NCBI RefSeq assembly: GCF_000826685.1 | Contig: NZ_JROO01000042.1 | Location: 1-64,000 of the forward strand | Origin: Streptomonospora alba | GTDB lineage: Bacteria > Actinomycetota > Actinomycetes > Streptosporangiales > Streptosporangiaceae | Direction: 5' to 3' | DNA length: 64,000 nt | Shown here: piece after piece, positions 28,056 to 37,035 of the stretch | Numbering within the stretch: the first letter of the stretch is position 1 | How the letters are laid out: each line of letters starts with the position of its first letter | Made by a program: the position numbers and the translations under genes | Notes under the pieces: model-generated | The model's input: the letters and a program-made list of their open reading frames with translations, nothing else | What the model was told of the DNA's origin: nothing | Databases searched by the model: none

Positions 28056-28565
28056 TCAGGCGACGCGGCGCGCCCCCACGAGCTGCCGGTTGTAGTAACC
28101 GGCCATCTTGGCGGTCTGGATCGTTTTCCCGGAACTCGGCGCGTGGATCATTCTGCCGTTTCCGATGTACATCCCGACGTGACTCGGGCCGGAATAGAAG
28201 AATACGAGGTCTCCGGGCCGGAGATTCGACCTGGAGACCGATCTGCCTTGATCGAACTGGGTGTAGGTGGTACGGCTGATACTCTTGCCCGCCTTCTTGT
28301 AGGCGTACTGCACAAGGCCCGAGCAGTCGAAGGCTCTAGGGCCTTCGGCGCCGTATCGGTAGGGCTTTCCTACTTGTTTTTTCGCGTGTTGAACGGCTTC
28401 CCTGGCGACGCTCGACGCCTGGTGCACCCGCTCCTCGGAGGCCGCGGGAGCAGCGGATCCGATACCGAACGCGGCGAGCACCGCCAGGGAGGATAAGGTC
28501 AATGCGGCCCTGACCACGGCGCTGGATCTGTTTTCCGGTTTCGGGCACGCGGCTGCGATCGACAT
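28056..28565 (-). CDS. Secreted NlpC/P60 peptidoglycan hydrolase
   Basis: A 169-residue exported cysteine peptidase. A signal peptide (VVRAALTLSSLAVLAAFGIGSAAPAAS) is followed directly by the NlpC/P60 domain with catalytic Cys in FDCSGLVQYAYKKAG, His in SHVGMYIGN and His in MIHAPSSG, the full triad. It cleaves peptide stems of peptidoglycan, usually D-Glu-mDAP. No separate binding domain is present. The start may be ATG at 28565 or GTG at 28571; both follow GGGGGG. The 430-bp upstream region was checked for the ydaO (c-di-AMP) riboswitch common for such genes, but I did not find the consensus. Confidence 0.93.
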   Translation of the reverse strand: MSIAAACPKPENRSSAVVRAALTLSSLAVLAAFGIGSAAPAASEERVHQASSVAREAVQHAKKQVGKPYRYGAEGPRAFDCSGLVQYAYKKAGKSISRTTYTQFDQGRSVSRSNLRPGDLVFFYSGPSHVGMYIGNGRMIHAPSSGKTIQTAKMAGYYNRQLVGARRVA

Positions 28566-29002
28566 GTTCACTGGTCCCCCCGTATTTCGCTTCCCCCGAA
28601 GCGGTGCGCCCCGGGGCACAGTTCCTTAGGGAAACACAGGGGTCCGCCGCCTTCACCCTTATGCTCCCTTTGGCGTGTCGCGACGGATTTCCCCGCCGTA
28701 TAGGCGGATACGGGCCCTCGGGCGCCTATCGGATCGGCAATTCCTGGGGATACGGGGAGTTTGCCGCAGGGTGGGGGAAACGTACGGATTCTCTCCGGCC
28801 CGTGGCGGGGCGACGGCCGAGCATCGCCGCCCCGTCGCGGAAACCGCCGGGGCACCGGCCCGAGCGGAACGTCGGGATCGGCCGCGTAGCGCTCAACACG
28901 CGCCGGGCGCAGGTCCCGTTCCCTTGCAGCACCCCCGGGCACCGAGCACCGCACGCCGCCTCCGACCTCGGGCCGGGCAGGCGGCCGGAACCGGACCGGC
29001 CC
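28566..29002. other. Long upstream region of NlpC/P60 gene
   Basis: A 437-bp intergenic region with reduced GC near the gene. On the minus strand it contains short inverted repeats, for example CCGTAT with ATACGG at about 28695-28712, and G-rich runs. The conserved 3' core of the ydaO riboswitch is absent, so no riboswitch is called. No gene is apparent. Confidence 0.45.
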
Positions 29003-29584
29003 TCACTCCTCCAGGCAGCGCTCGACGATCCCGGTCAGCCGCTGCACCAGCGCGTCGGCGTCGGCCTCCATGAGGGCGTCGGCCCCGCCCATCCGGCGGA
29101 CGTTGCCCACCCCGATCAGCAGCGCCGCGACCAGCGTCGCGCGGGTACGGGCGTCGGGCCCGCCGATGTAGTCCGCCAGCGGCCCGATGATCGCGCTCTG
29201 CAGCCGCTCCTCGAACACCGACTTGAGATCCGGATCTCCCAGGGAGTGCAGCAGCGCGCGCTGCAGCGGCGTCCCCTCGCCCAGGGTGCGGTGGACCACG
29301 TGCTCGGCGATGCGCCGCGGCAGGGTCTGGCGCTCACCTTGAACCAGTTGGGGGAACGCGGCGTCCTCGGCGATGACCTCGGCCAGCAGTCCGCGTTTCG
29401 CGCCGAAGTAGCGGTTGATCAGGGCGACGTTGACCCCGGCCTCGGCGGCGATGCTCCGTGAGGAGACCTGCGCGTAGCCCTCCTGGGTGAACAGCTCGCG
29501 GGCGCTGTCGAGGATGCGCTGGCGCGTGGCCTCGCGGTCGCGCACCCGCCCGTGGCAGGTGTCGGCGGCGTCCGTCGGATTCAT
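29003..29584 (-). CDS. TetR-family regulator of efflux pump
   Basis: A 193-residue TetR repressor with DNA-binding region RQRILDSARELFTQEGYAQVSSRSIAAEAGVNVALINRYFGAKRGLLAEV (residues 20-69) and a ligand domain of TetR_C type. It is transcribed divergently from the DHA2 efflux gene at 29833, and a palindromic site overlaps that promoter at 29668-29679. This arrangement is classic for drug-inducible efflux. The ligand is unknown. Confidence 0.93.
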   Translation of the reverse strand: MNPTDAADTCHGRVRDREATRQRILDSARELFTQEGYAQVSSRSIAAEAGVNVALINRYFGAKRGLLAEVIAEDAAFPQLVQGERQTLPRRIAEHVVHRTLGEGTPLQRALLHSLGDPDLKSVFEERLQSAIIGPLADYIGGPDARTRATLVAALLIGVGNVRRMGGADALMEADADALVQRLTGIVERCLEE

Positions 29585-29667
29585 CGGGCCCCCATGCTGT
29601 GGCCGGCGCGGAGTCGCAGCTCAGCGCGGCTTCTCCCGTTCGGTTCCCCGCACTATAACCGCTCCGC

Positions 29668-29696
29668 TTGACAAGTCAACACTGTTTACTTATACC
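29668..29696 (+). promoter_or_regulatory. Efflux promoter with overlapping palindrome
   Basis: TTGACA (29668-29673) and TATACC (29691-29696) are separated by 17 bp. The -35 lies inside the perfect palindrome TTGACaaGTCAA (29668-29679), and GTCAACactGTTTAC follows as an overlapping near-palindrome. It lies in the gap shared by the divergent TetR gene and the efflux gene, so TetR binding here is likely. Confidence 0.65.
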
Positions 29697-29832
29697 TGGA
29701 ACGGACAATCCACCGGACCGCTCCGCCTCAGCGGCGGCGGTCCGCCGTGCCCGGCCCCCAGCCGCCGCCTGCGCAGGTCGGCGGGGCCGTCGTACCAGCG
29801 CAAGACGGGGCGACGAACAGGAGAACCCGAAC

Positions 29833-31407
29833 GTGGAGCGACGCTTAGGCACAGCGGACGAGGAGGCCGCGACATTGCCGGGGGAGCACGCCGACGGCGG
29901 AGCCGATGAGGAAGCGCAGGTGAACTACTCGCCGCGCCAGGTCGTCGAGATCCTCGTCGGCCTGATGCTGGCCATGCTGACGTCGATGCTGACCACCTCG
30001 ATCGTGGGCACGGCCCTGCCCACCATCGTCGGCGAGCTCGGCGGCCAGGACCGCCTGTCGTGGGTGGCCAGCGCCACCCTGCTCACCATGACCGCCTCCA
30101 CGCCCGTGTGGGGCAAGCTCTCCGACGTCTGGGGCCGCAAGCTGCTGTTCCAGACCGCGCTGGTGATCTTCATCTGCTCGTCGGTCGCCGCCGGGTTCGC
30201 CACTGACATGACCTGGCTGATCATCGCGCGGTTGTTCCAGGGGATCGGCACCGGCGGCCTGGCCGCGCTGCCCCAGATCATCCTCGGCGACGTGGTGGCC
30301 CCGCGCGAGCGCGGCCGCTACTCCGGCTTCCTCGGCTCCGTCTTCGGCGCCGCCACCGTCGCCGGTCCGCTGCTGGGCGGGTTCCTCGTCGACAGCCCGC
30401 TCGGCTGGCGCTGGTGCTTCTTCATCACCGTCCCGCTGGCGGCGGTGGCTTTCGTCGTCATCCAGCGCCTGCTCAAGCTGCCCGCGCGGCCGGACGTCCA
30501 GCATCGCATCGACTGGCGCGGCGCCACCTGCGTCGTCGGCGCCGCCAGCGCCGTGATGCTGCTGCTGAGTCTGGGCGGCCAGGAGTTCGCCTGGGCGTCC
30601 GCACCGTCCTTCGCGCTGATCGCCGCGGCGCTGGCGCTGACCGTCGCGGCCGTGCTGGTCGAACGCCGCGCCCACGAGCCGATCCTGCCGCCGCACCTGT
30701 TCCGCAACCGGACGTTCGTGCTGGGCTCGCTCGCCTCCGCCGCGGTGGGTATGAGCATGTTCGGCGTGATGATCTACCTGCCGCAGTACCTGCAGATCGT
30801 GCAAGGGCTCAGCCCCACGGCATCGGGACTGATGACCCTTCCGATGGTCCTGGGCCTGCTGACCGCTTCGATCTCCTCGGGCTTCCTCGTCAGCCGCACG
30901 GGAAGATGGAAGGTCTTCCCGGTCTCGGGCACCCTGCTCGTCGCCTCGGGCTTCACCACCCTGACGTTCCTGGACACCGAGTCCAGCCTGGTCCTGGTGG
31001 GGTCGGGGGTCTGCCTGATCGGACTGGGCCTGGGGATGTGCATGCAGATCCTCATCCTGGCGACGCAGAACGCCGTAAAGCGGACGGATCTGGCCTCGGC
31101 CACCTCCGCCGTCTCGTTCTTCCGCAACCTCGGCGGTGCACTGGGCGTGGCCATGTTCGGGTCGGTGATGACCAACAGGCTGCACGACGAGCTCAGCGGG
31201 TTCGCCGGTTCGGGCGATCTGTCCGGATCGGCCACCGGCTCGCCGGACGCGATCCGGGCGCTGCCACCGGTGGCCCAGGACGCGGTGATCACGGCGTTCA
31301 GCGATGCGATGCACACCGTGTTCACGCTGGGGATCCCGATCGCCGTCGTGGCGTTCGTGATCGTGCTCCTGTTCAAGCCGGTCCCGCTGCGCTCGGGACG
31401 CGGCTGA
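29833..31407 (+). CDS. DHA2-family multidrug efflux MFS transporter
   Basis: A 524-residue drug:proton antiporter of the 14-helix DHA2 family. The first helix pair contains LVGLMLAMLTSMLTTSIVGTALPTIVGELGG (motif with the conserved TALPTI) followed by the loop motif GKLSDVWGRKLLF, and motif C is GPLLGGFLVD. A hydrophilic 35-residue N-terminus precedes. GTG at 29833 has AGGAGA 8 nt upstream; the frame is open to 29668, but the promoter lies there. The substrate is unknown. Its repressor gene is divergent. Confidence 0.93.
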   Translation: MERRLGTADEEAATLPGEHADGGADEEAQVNYSPRQVVEILVGLMLAMLTSMLTTSIVGTALPTIVGELGGQDRLSWVASATLLTMTASTPVWGKLSDVWGRKLLFQTALVIFICSSVAAGFATDMTWLIIARLFQGIGTGGLAALPQIILGDVVAPRERGRYSGFLGSVFGAATVAGPLLGGFLVDSPLGWRWCFFITVPLAAVAFVVIQRLLKLPARPDVQHRIDWRGATCVVGAASAVMLLLSLGGQEFAWASAPSFALIAAALALTVAAVLVERRAHEPILPPHLFRNRTFVLGSLASAAVGMSMFGVMIYLPQYLQIVQGLSPTASGLMTLPMVLGLLTASISSGFLVSRTGRWKVFPVSGTLLVASGFTTLTFLDTESSLVLVGSGVCLIGLGLGMCMQILILATQNAVKRTDLASATSAVSFFRNLGGALGVAMFGSVMTNRLHDELSGFAGSGDLSGSATGSPDAIRALPPVAQDAVITAFSDAMHTVFTLGIPIAVVAFVIVLLFKPVPLRSGRG

Positions 31408-31516
31408 CCCGCACGCACCCCTGGTGCCGCCGCCTGTCACGGGCCGCGCGGGCTCAGGGCGCGTTCCCGAGGCGCGCCGCCCGGCCCGGCGGGTCGGGAC
31501 CCGCGCCCGCTCAGGG

Positions 31517-31534
31517 CCGGCGCCCAAGCGCCGG
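31517..31534. terminator. Hairpin between convergent MFS and GNAT genes
   Basis: CCGGCGC (31517-31523) pairs with GCGCCGG (31528-31534) around a CCAA loop in the 150-bp gap between convergent genes. It is a short but stable bidirectional terminator candidate. Confidence 0.5.
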
Positions 31535-31558
31535 TAGATGCCAGGGCGGCCGGGCGGA

Positions 31559-32008
31559 TCAGAGGTAGCGGCGGAAGCCCTCGGCCGAGCTCTCGAATCC
31601 CACGGCCGCGTAAAACGCCTGGGTCCCGGCCCCGTTCTCGCGGGAGAGCAGCTCGACCTTGTAGCAGCCGGCGCGGTCGGCGCGGTCGACGGCCTCCTCC
31701 ACCAGCGCGCGCCCCACACCGGCGCGGCGGCAGACCGGGTCGACCACCAGGTTGTCGACGATCGCCCAGGATTGCGCGTCATGGGTGAGGTTGGCGATGA
31801 CCAGCAGGTCCAGTGTCCCGATGATCTGCCCGCGGCGCTCGGCGACCAGGACCGAGCGGTCCGGGTCGTTCTCCATCCGGGTCCAGGCACGCACGGCGGC
31901 CGAGGACATGCGGACGGTGCTGCTCTGCTCGGGGATGGAGTCGCCGAGTTCGCGGAGGAGCCGCAGAATCGCACCGAGGTCAGACCGGATGGCCGCGCGG
32001 ATAAACAT
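31559..32008 (-). CDS. GNAT-family N-acetyltransferase
   Basis: A 149-residue acetyltransferase. The acetyl-CoA binding motif is VVDPVCRRAGVGRALVEEAV (about residues 83-102), with LLSRENGAGTQAFYAAVGFESSAEGFRRYL at the C-terminus as in amino-group acetyltransferases. ATG at 32008 gives the natural N-terminus MFIRAAIRSDLGAILRLLREL; ATG at 32020 would add four residues. The substrate is unknown. Confidence 0.9.
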   Translation of the reverse strand: MFIRAAIRSDLGAILRLLRELGDSIPEQSSTVRMSSAAVRAWTRMENDPDRSVLVAERRGQIIGTLDLLVIANLTHDAQSWAIVDNLVVDPVCRRAGVGRALVEEAVDRADRAGCYKVELLSRENGAGTQAFYAAVGFESSAEGFRRYL

Positions 32009-32202
32009 GGCTTCCGGCATCGTAGCCGACACCGGGGAAAAGGCCGACGTCACCCTCAGGCCTGGACAAACAGCACGGAGCGGGATGCTCTCGGCACCCC
32101 GCTCCACCTGTGACATGAGCGAGTCCAGTCCGGCCCGGCCCTGTGGTCCGCGACGACGGAGTGCGCACGCGACACTTCGCCGGAGCGCGGACCGCGCCGG
32201 GG

Positions 32203-33540
32203 TCACGGCTTGATGATGCGCACTCCCTCAGTGCCCTCGGCGTCGTCGGGCCGCTGGGCCGCCGACGCGTCGGGCCGCTGGTGCATGGCCGTGATTCCCG
32301 GGTCGTTGGCCGACGGCGGTGCTTGCTGGGGCTGGCCGCTCGGATTCGGCTGCTGCTGTTGCTGCGCCTGGTGCTGCTGCGGCGCGGCGCCCGCGTTGGT
32401 CGGGCCCTGCGGATGCGGAGCCTGCCCGGCCGAATGCGGGGCTGCGCCCTGCCGGTCGGCGGACTGGTCCGGGTTGAGGCGGACGGTGGCTTCCTCGCCG
32501 GCATCCTGCTGCGGAGCGGCGGGACCGGTCTTGGAATCGGTACCGCCCTGCCCCGACTGCGCAGGCTCGGCCTGGGCCTGACGCTGCCCCGCCGGGCCCT
32601 CGGCCCCGGAGTCGCTCCCCCCGCTCGCGGGCGGCTGCTGCGGCGAGACGGCCTTGGCCGGCTGCTCCGCGGGCTTCTGTCCCGGGCCCTGCTTCTGCTG
32701 GGCATGCTGGCCCTGCTGCGGCTGGCGCCCCTGCTGCTGCGCCTGGCCTTGATCGGCCGCCTGCCGGGCCTGCTGACCCTGCTGGGGCTGTTGCCCCTGC
32801 TGACCCTGGTGCGGCTGGCGCCCCTGCTGACCCTGATTCGAGGAACCGGCGGCCTCCTGCTCCGCCTCGACCTCGGCCTGGGACAGTCCGCTCTCCAGTG
32901 GTCCCGCCTTCTTCTCGGCGTCGAGCAGCTCGGCCAGCGTGCCGTGCATGTCGCTGAGCCGGCGCACCGCCTCGTTGTGCGTCGCCGTGAGCGTGGCCAG
33001 GCGGCGGTCGGCGGTGTCGTTGATCTTTTTGGCCCTGGCCTCGGCATCGGCCATGCGCCGCTGGGTCTCCTCCTCGGCCTGCGAACGGAGCTGTTCGGCC
33101 TCCTGCTTGGCCCCCGACACCATTTCCTGGGCCTCGGAGCGCGCGCTGGAGACCACGCGCTCGGCGTGCTCCTCGGCGTCCTTCACCCGCTTGGCCGCCT
33201 CTTCCTCGGCCTTGCCGCGGATGCTGTCGACCTCGCTGTCGACCTTGCTGCGCTTCTCCTTCGCCTCTTCCTCTGCTATGCGAAGGATGCTGGACATGCG
33301 TTCGCTGATCTGTTCGTGCTCGGGCTTGACCGCGGCCTGCTCCTTGGCCTCGGCCAGCTCGCGGCGGAGCTGCTCCAGCTCGTCGTGGGTGCGCGCCAGC
33401 CGCTCCTGAAGGTCGCGTGTCTGGTTGTGGGTGCGCACCACGTAGTCGTCGACCTGACGCTTGCTGTAGCCGCGCTTCTCGGTCGGGAAGGCTTCCTCGC
33501 GGAGGAAGTTCGGCAAGATCTCTGCGCTGTGCTCGTTCAT
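32203..33540 (-). CDS. DivIVA/Scy-like coiled-coil protein with Gln-rich tail
   Basis: A 445-residue cytoskeletal-type protein. Residues 1-40 carry a DivIVA-like membrane-targeting segment (NFLREEAFPTEKRGYSKRQVDDYV). Residues 40-230 are a continuous Glu/Ala/Arg-rich coiled coil (EEEAKEKRSKVDSEVDSIRGKAEEEAAKRV), as in Scy and FilP polar-growth proteins. From about residue 235 to 430 the protein is low-complexity, dominated by Gln, Gly and Pro with repeated GQQ-type units, and the very end is VRIIKP. Length and layout match polarisome scaffolds, but the Gln tail is unusual. The start has AGGAC close upstream. Confidence 0.88.
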   Translation of the reverse strand: MNEHSAEILPNFLREEAFPTEKRGYSKRQVDDYVVRTHNQTRDLQERLARTHDELEQLRRELAEAKEQAAVKPEHEQISERMSSILRIAEEEAKEKRSKVDSEVDSIRGKAEEEAAKRVKDAEEHAERVVSSARSEAQEMVSGAKQEAEQLRSQAEEETQRRMADAEARAKKINDTADRRLATLTATHNEAVRRLSDMHGTLAELLDAEKKAGPLESGLSQAEVEAEQEAAGSSNQGQQGRQPHQGQQGQQPQQGQQARQAADQGQAQQQGRQPQQGQHAQQKQGPGQKPAEQPAKAVSPQQPPASGGSDSGAEGPAGQRQAQAEPAQSGQGGTDSKTGPAAPQQDAGEEATVRLNPDQSADRQGAAPHSAGQAPHPQGPTNAGAAPQQHQAQQQQQPNPSGQPQQAPPSANDPGITAMHQRPDASAAQRPDDAEGTEGVRIIKP

Positions 33541-33912
33541 GTCCTAATCAACCAGGTTGGCTGCCAATGGGATGGTGGCCGGACTCCCTGCCTATCATTC
33601 CCATAACACCCGGAATACACGTCAATGACATTCATTCCCCAAGCTTGGCGGTGTGATGGGAAACCGCAACAGAGACCCGAATCGCGTGCGAAGTGTGACG
33701 TAGTGAACACGGGGGGAGGCGACTACGTTAATGCCCGCTGCACCTCCCGCTCAATAGCCTGGACGCCCCTGCGCATGCGGCGCGCCGCTTCGGCCCCCGT
33801 GCGCACGCCACTACTAAGGTATGCCCGTTCACAGCGGCGCGGGGCCGGAGGCGCCATCTCGGCGCGAATCGGCGCCCGGCCCCGGTCCCGGTCCCGGCCC
33901 AGGGAGGTACAC
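33541..33912. other. AT-richer divergent promoter region
   Basis: A 372-bp gap between the coiled-coil gene and the divergent carbonic anhydrase gene, AT-rich by local standards in 33540-33740. It contains an inverted repeat GGAAT ... ATTCC (33610-33636). No gene is visible; promoters for both neighbours should lie here. Confidence 0.5.
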
Positions 33913-34461
33913 GTGTCCGCTCCGCTCGTCGGAGACGCCCCGTTCGGAGAGCCCGACATCCATCCCGACGCCTGGATCGCCCCGGGAGCCGTCGTCGTCG
34001 GACGCGTACACGTCGGCGCCCGCAGCAGTGTCTGGTACGGCTCGGTCCTGCGCGCCGACACCGAGGACATCGTCATCGGCCGGATGTGCAACATCCAGGA
34101 CCAGTGCGGGCTGCACTCCGACCCCGGCGAGCCCGCGGTGCTGGCGGACCGGGTGAGCCTGGGGCACAAGGCGATGGTGCACGGCGCCGAGATCGGCGAA
34201 GGTTCGCTGATCGGGATCGGCGCGATCGTGCTGGGCGGCGCCCGCGTCGGCGAAGGCGCCCTGGTGGCGGCCGGTTCGCTGGTGCCGCCGGGCAAGGAGG
34301 TCCCCGCCGGGACGCTGTGGGCCGGGCTGCCGGGCAAGGTCGTGCGCGAGTTGACCGACGAGGACCGTGCGGGCTTCGCCGAGACGCCGGAGAAGTACGC
34401 CCGCTACGCCGACCGCCACCGCGAGGTCACCTGGCTCAGCGCCCCCAGGCACAGGCGGTAG
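33913..34461 (+). CDS. Gamma-carbonic anhydrase-like hexapeptide protein
   Basis: A 182-residue left-handed beta-helix protein of the gamma-carbonic anhydrase/YrdA type. Hexapeptide repeats run from PDAWIAPGAVVVGRV through ALVAAGSLVPPGKEV. The three zinc His ligands match: CGLHSD, and the pair in LGHKAMVHG. These proteins hydrate CO2 or are inactive relatives. GTG at 33913 has GGGAGG at 5 nt. It stands alone, 135 bp before a membrane protein gene in the same direction. Confidence 0.92.
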   Translation: MSAPLVGDAPFGEPDIHPDAWIAPGAVVVGRVHVGARSSVWYGSVLRADTEDIVIGRMCNIQDQCGLHSDPGEPAVLADRVSLGHKAMVHGAEIGEGSLIGIGAIVLGGARVGEGALVAAGSLVPPGKEVPAGTLWAGLPGKVVRELTDEDRAGFAETPEKYARYADRHREVTWLSAPRHRR

Positions 34462-34596
34462 ATGCGGGACGCGGCACCCCGCAGGCCCCCGCCGTACCCC
34501 CCGGCACCGGAACTTCGCCCCGTCGGGGCGCACATGACCAGCCGTCTTCAGGTTACAGGGGCAGTGAGGTGCGGCTCGTCAAGGGGGCGAACGGCG

Positions 34597-35808
34597 ATGG
34601 GGCCGTCGGAGTGGAGTGGTAGGCGACCGGCGGAGACCGGGCGCTGGTCGCGTTGCAAGCAGTGGCTGAGGCGGGCCCGCAGCGAGGGGTACGAGCGCTC
34701 CATCCTGCTGCTCATCGCCAAGAGCACGCTGGCGGCCACGCTCGCCTGGATCGTCTCCTACACCGTGCTCAGTTCACCCGCGCCGGCGTTCGCGCCGTTC
34801 TCGGCGATGCTGATGATCCAGGTGACGATCTACCAGTCCATCGCCCAGTCGCTGCGCTACCTCGCCGCGGTCGCAGCGGGGGTCGCCGTGCAAGGGTTCA
34901 TCGGATTCGTGGCCGGGGCCGGCGTAGCGACGTTCGCGGCGGTCACGCTGATCGCTCTGGTCATCGGACGGTGGCCGCGGCTGGGGTCGCAGGGTTCGCA
35001 GGTGGTCACCGCGGCGTTCTTCTCCTTCGCCATCTACGTGTCGGCGGGCGACACGCTCCAGGGCGCCGCCCAACTCGGCCAGATCCTGCTGCTGGTGCTC
35101 ATCGGCTGCGGCATCGGAGTGCTGGTCAACCTGGTCGTGATGCCGCCGATGCGGTTCCGCAGCGCCGAACACGGTGTTCGCTCGCTCGCCCACGCGATGT
35201 GCGACCTGCTGTCGGACATGCACCCGCCGCTGCGCGAAGGCGACCTCGGACAGGAGCGCACCGGCCAGTGGCGCTACCGCGCGAGCCGGATGGGCACCAC
35301 TGTCGCCGAGGCGCAGAGCGCGGTGCGCACCGCCAAGGAGAGCGTCTACTACAACCCGCTGCGCCTGCTGCTCCGGCGCCGCTCGCCGTCGTTCTCCGGC
35401 TATGCGGGCGTGGTCGACGCCCTCGACCGGGTCTCCTACCAGCTCGCATCCGTGACGCGCACCCTCGACCAGTCGGTGTGCCATACCAGCGAGGGACCGC
35501 AGCGGACCGAGTTCTTCGGGCTCTACGCGGACTTCCTCGCCTCGCTGGCGGAGATCACCGCAGAGCTGAGCGAGGTGGACGAGGACCGGCTCGTCGAGCA
35601 GGCCGAGCGCCTGAGTTCGCTGACACAGCGGTCCGGCGACTGCGAGAACCGCCTGTCCGAGCGTGCCGAGGACATCAAGCTCATCATCACCGACCGGACC
35701 AGCCCCTACGGCATCCTGCTCGTCGAGGTCTCACGCCTGCAGGAGGAGTTCGAGTACACCGCCGAACTCCTCCAGGACTCGGTGAACCGGGAGCTGTCCT
35801 CGGACTGA
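34597..35808 (+). CDS. FUSC/aromatic acid exporter-like membrane protein
   Basis: A 403-residue membrane protein of the ArAE/FUSC family. Four to six hydrophobic segments lie in residues 35-180 ([73 protein letters not shown]), followed by a cytoplasmic helical domain of about 220 residues that contains RRRSPSFSGYAGVVDALDR. ATG at 34597 follows AAGGGGG at 9 nt; ATG at 34534 is an alternative. Export of aromatic acids is known for one branch; the substrate here is unknown. Confidence 0.87.
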   Translation: MGPSEWSGRRPAETGRWSRCKQWLRRARSEGYERSILLLIAKSTLAATLAWIVSYTVLSSPAPAFAPFSAMLMIQVTIYQSIAQSLRYLAAVAAGVAVQGFIGFVAGAGVATFAAVTLIALVIGRWPRLGSQGSQVVTAAFFSFAIYVSAGDTLQGAAQLGQILLLVLIGCGIGVLVNLVVMPPMRFRSAEHGVRSLAHAMCDLLSDMHPPLREGDLGQERTGQWRYRASRMGTTVAEAQSAVRTAKESVYYNPLRLLLRRRSPSFSGYAGVVDALDRVSYQLASVTRTLDQSVCHTSEGPQRTEFFGLYADFLASLAEITAELSEVDEDRLVEQAERLSSLTQRSGDCENRLSERAEDIKLIITDRTSPYGILLVEVSRLQEEFEYTAELLQDSVNRELSSD

Positions 35809-35854
35809 GCGGCGGGCCGGGGCCGCAACCACCCGCCCCGCAGAGCCCTGCGCT

Positions 35855-36277
35855 TCAGCCGTCCCGCTCCCCCTCAAGCGGACAGGGGGCGTCGCGGTCC
35901 CATTCGTTGGGCGTACAGGCGACGACCGAGACGAAGACGCGCTCGTCGCCGCCGAGCTGGTACTGCCAGGTGACGTCGCGGCCCGCGGAGATGTCGCGCA
36001 GGGCCGGGGCGTAGCGGTCGTCGGCGGGCGCCCAGAACGCTGTCGCGGCGTCGATCTCGCCGCGTACGCCTTCGTACCGGGAGACCATCCACTTGGCGGC
36101 GGACTCGGCGTCGTCCCAGGTGCCCGAGATCCGGTCGGCGGGCTTGCGCAGCCACCAGCACGCCTTGACGGGCGGCACATCGGCGTCGGCGAACCGGGGG
36201 CCGTCGATATGGGCGTCGCGCGCCTTGCGCGAACGGTCTTGATCGGATCCGCGCCAGAAGTACCCGTGATAATGCAC
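35855..36277 (-). CDS. Hypothetical actinobacterial protein
   Basis: A 140-residue soluble protein starting VHYHGYFWRGSDQDRSRKARDAHIDG. It contains WWLRKPADRISGTWDDAESAAKWM and VFVSVVACTPNEWD. I recognise no domain; the pattern of conserved aromatic residues suggests a beta-rich fold. The frame is open to 36835, but that part is Arg/Pro-rich shadow; GTG at 36277 is chosen because GAACAT stands 6 nt upstream and the coding quality begins there. It is convergent with the FUSC-like gene, 46 bp away. Confidence 0.68.
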   Translation of the reverse strand: MHYHGYFWRGSDQDRSRKARDAHIDGPRFADADVPPVKACWWLRKPADRISGTWDDAESAAKWMVSRYEGVRGEIDAATAFWAPADDRYAPALRDISAGRDVTWQYQLGGDERVFVSVVACTPNEWDRDAPCPLEGERDG

Positions 36278-36640
36278 GCCCTGATGTTCGCACGCGGCGA
36301 CCTGCGAGACCACTGGAACACCCGGTGAGGCGGCAGTCCGGAGAGCGGCGGACACGGCGGCGGGACCGGTTTCCTTCGGCGCGCGTGCCGGTCCGGTCGG
36401 TGCGCTCCACCGGTGGGTGCCTACCACCGGATGACTAGCCGAACGTGGTTCTGAGAATGGCTCGTCTGGGTCATGCGGCGGCGCACCGCGCAGACGTAAT
36501 CTGCATCCAGCGGGATGTCTCCGGCGGGATCCCACGTTGGTCGGCGTTCCGACCCGGGGATACGTATCGTCGGACCTGCCGTGTTCCCTGGTCCCGGGCG
36601 GTTCGCGCCCCCGCGGTGCTGTCGATGGAGGTGGGCGCGA
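36278..36640. other. Divergent intergenic region
   Basis: A 363-bp gap between the hypothetical gene at 35855-36277 and the small gene at 36641. It is slightly AT-richer around 36420-36530. I see no gene or clear regulatory motif. Confidence 0.45.
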
Positions 36641-36844
36641 ATGGATCCGGACGTGCGCCTCCACGACCATGTGGCGATGGCCGAGATCGAACTCTACGCC
36701 GAACTGCTGATCGCGGTCGCCGGGTCCGACCGGCGGCTGACCTACGAGGAGATCGACGTCGTGCTGGGTGTGCGCGCGCCGGTCCCCGAGCAGAGGCGGC
36801 GCCGCATGCGCCGACGCCCCGCCCAGGCGCATCACGCGGGCTGA
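36641..36844 (+). CDS. Small helical protein
   Basis: A 67-residue protein: MDPDVRLHDHVAMAEIELYA followed by ELLIAVAGSDRRLTYEEIDVVLGV and a basic tail of six or more Arg. An amphipathic helix followed by an Arg-rich end is all that can be seen. GGAGGT 8 nt upstream of ATG 36641 supports translation. Similar short genes occur in other actinobacteria, as far as I recall, with no known function. Confidence 0.65.
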   Translation: MDPDVRLHDHVAMAEIELYAELLIAVAGSDRRLTYEEIDVVLGVRAPVPEQRRRRMRRRPAQAHHAG

Positions 36845-36995
36845 GCGAGGCGTTCCGACCCGCGTCTGCGGTGGTCCGACCGGCGCAGCAGGGCCGCGCC
36901 CCGGGTGGCGGCCTTCCCGGAGCGCGGTCCTGCCGTTCCGGTGCGTTCCCCCTCCTCAGGCGCGGCCCCGCGCGGGCCCCGAGAGGGCGGTGACC

Positions 36996-37027
36996 GTCCG
37001 GCCCGGGTCCGCGGACCCGGGCCGGAC
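36996..37027. terminator. Bidirectional terminator
   Basis: GTCCGGCCCGGGTC (36996-37009) pairs perfectly with 37014-37027 around a 4-nt loop. It lies 9 bp beyond the stop codon of the leftward Fe-S oxidoreductase gene and after the rightward small gene. Confidence 0.8.
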
Positions 37028-37035
37028 GTTCGAGG

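Noticed and set aside
27723-28496. 257-codon plus-strand frame
   Set aside because: It runs antisense through the NlpC/P60 gene with low-complexity composition and has no family features.
28566-28800. Possible ydaO (c-di-AMP) riboswitch before the NlpC/P60 gene
   Set aside because: Gene context is right, but the conserved GAATC and CTAACCTCGCAGGC-like cores are not found on the coding strand.
32143-33606. 487-codon Leu-rich plus-strand frame looking like a membrane protein
   Set aside because: It is the complement of the Gln/Glu-rich coiled coil (CAG/GAG read as CTG/CTC), a well-known artefact.
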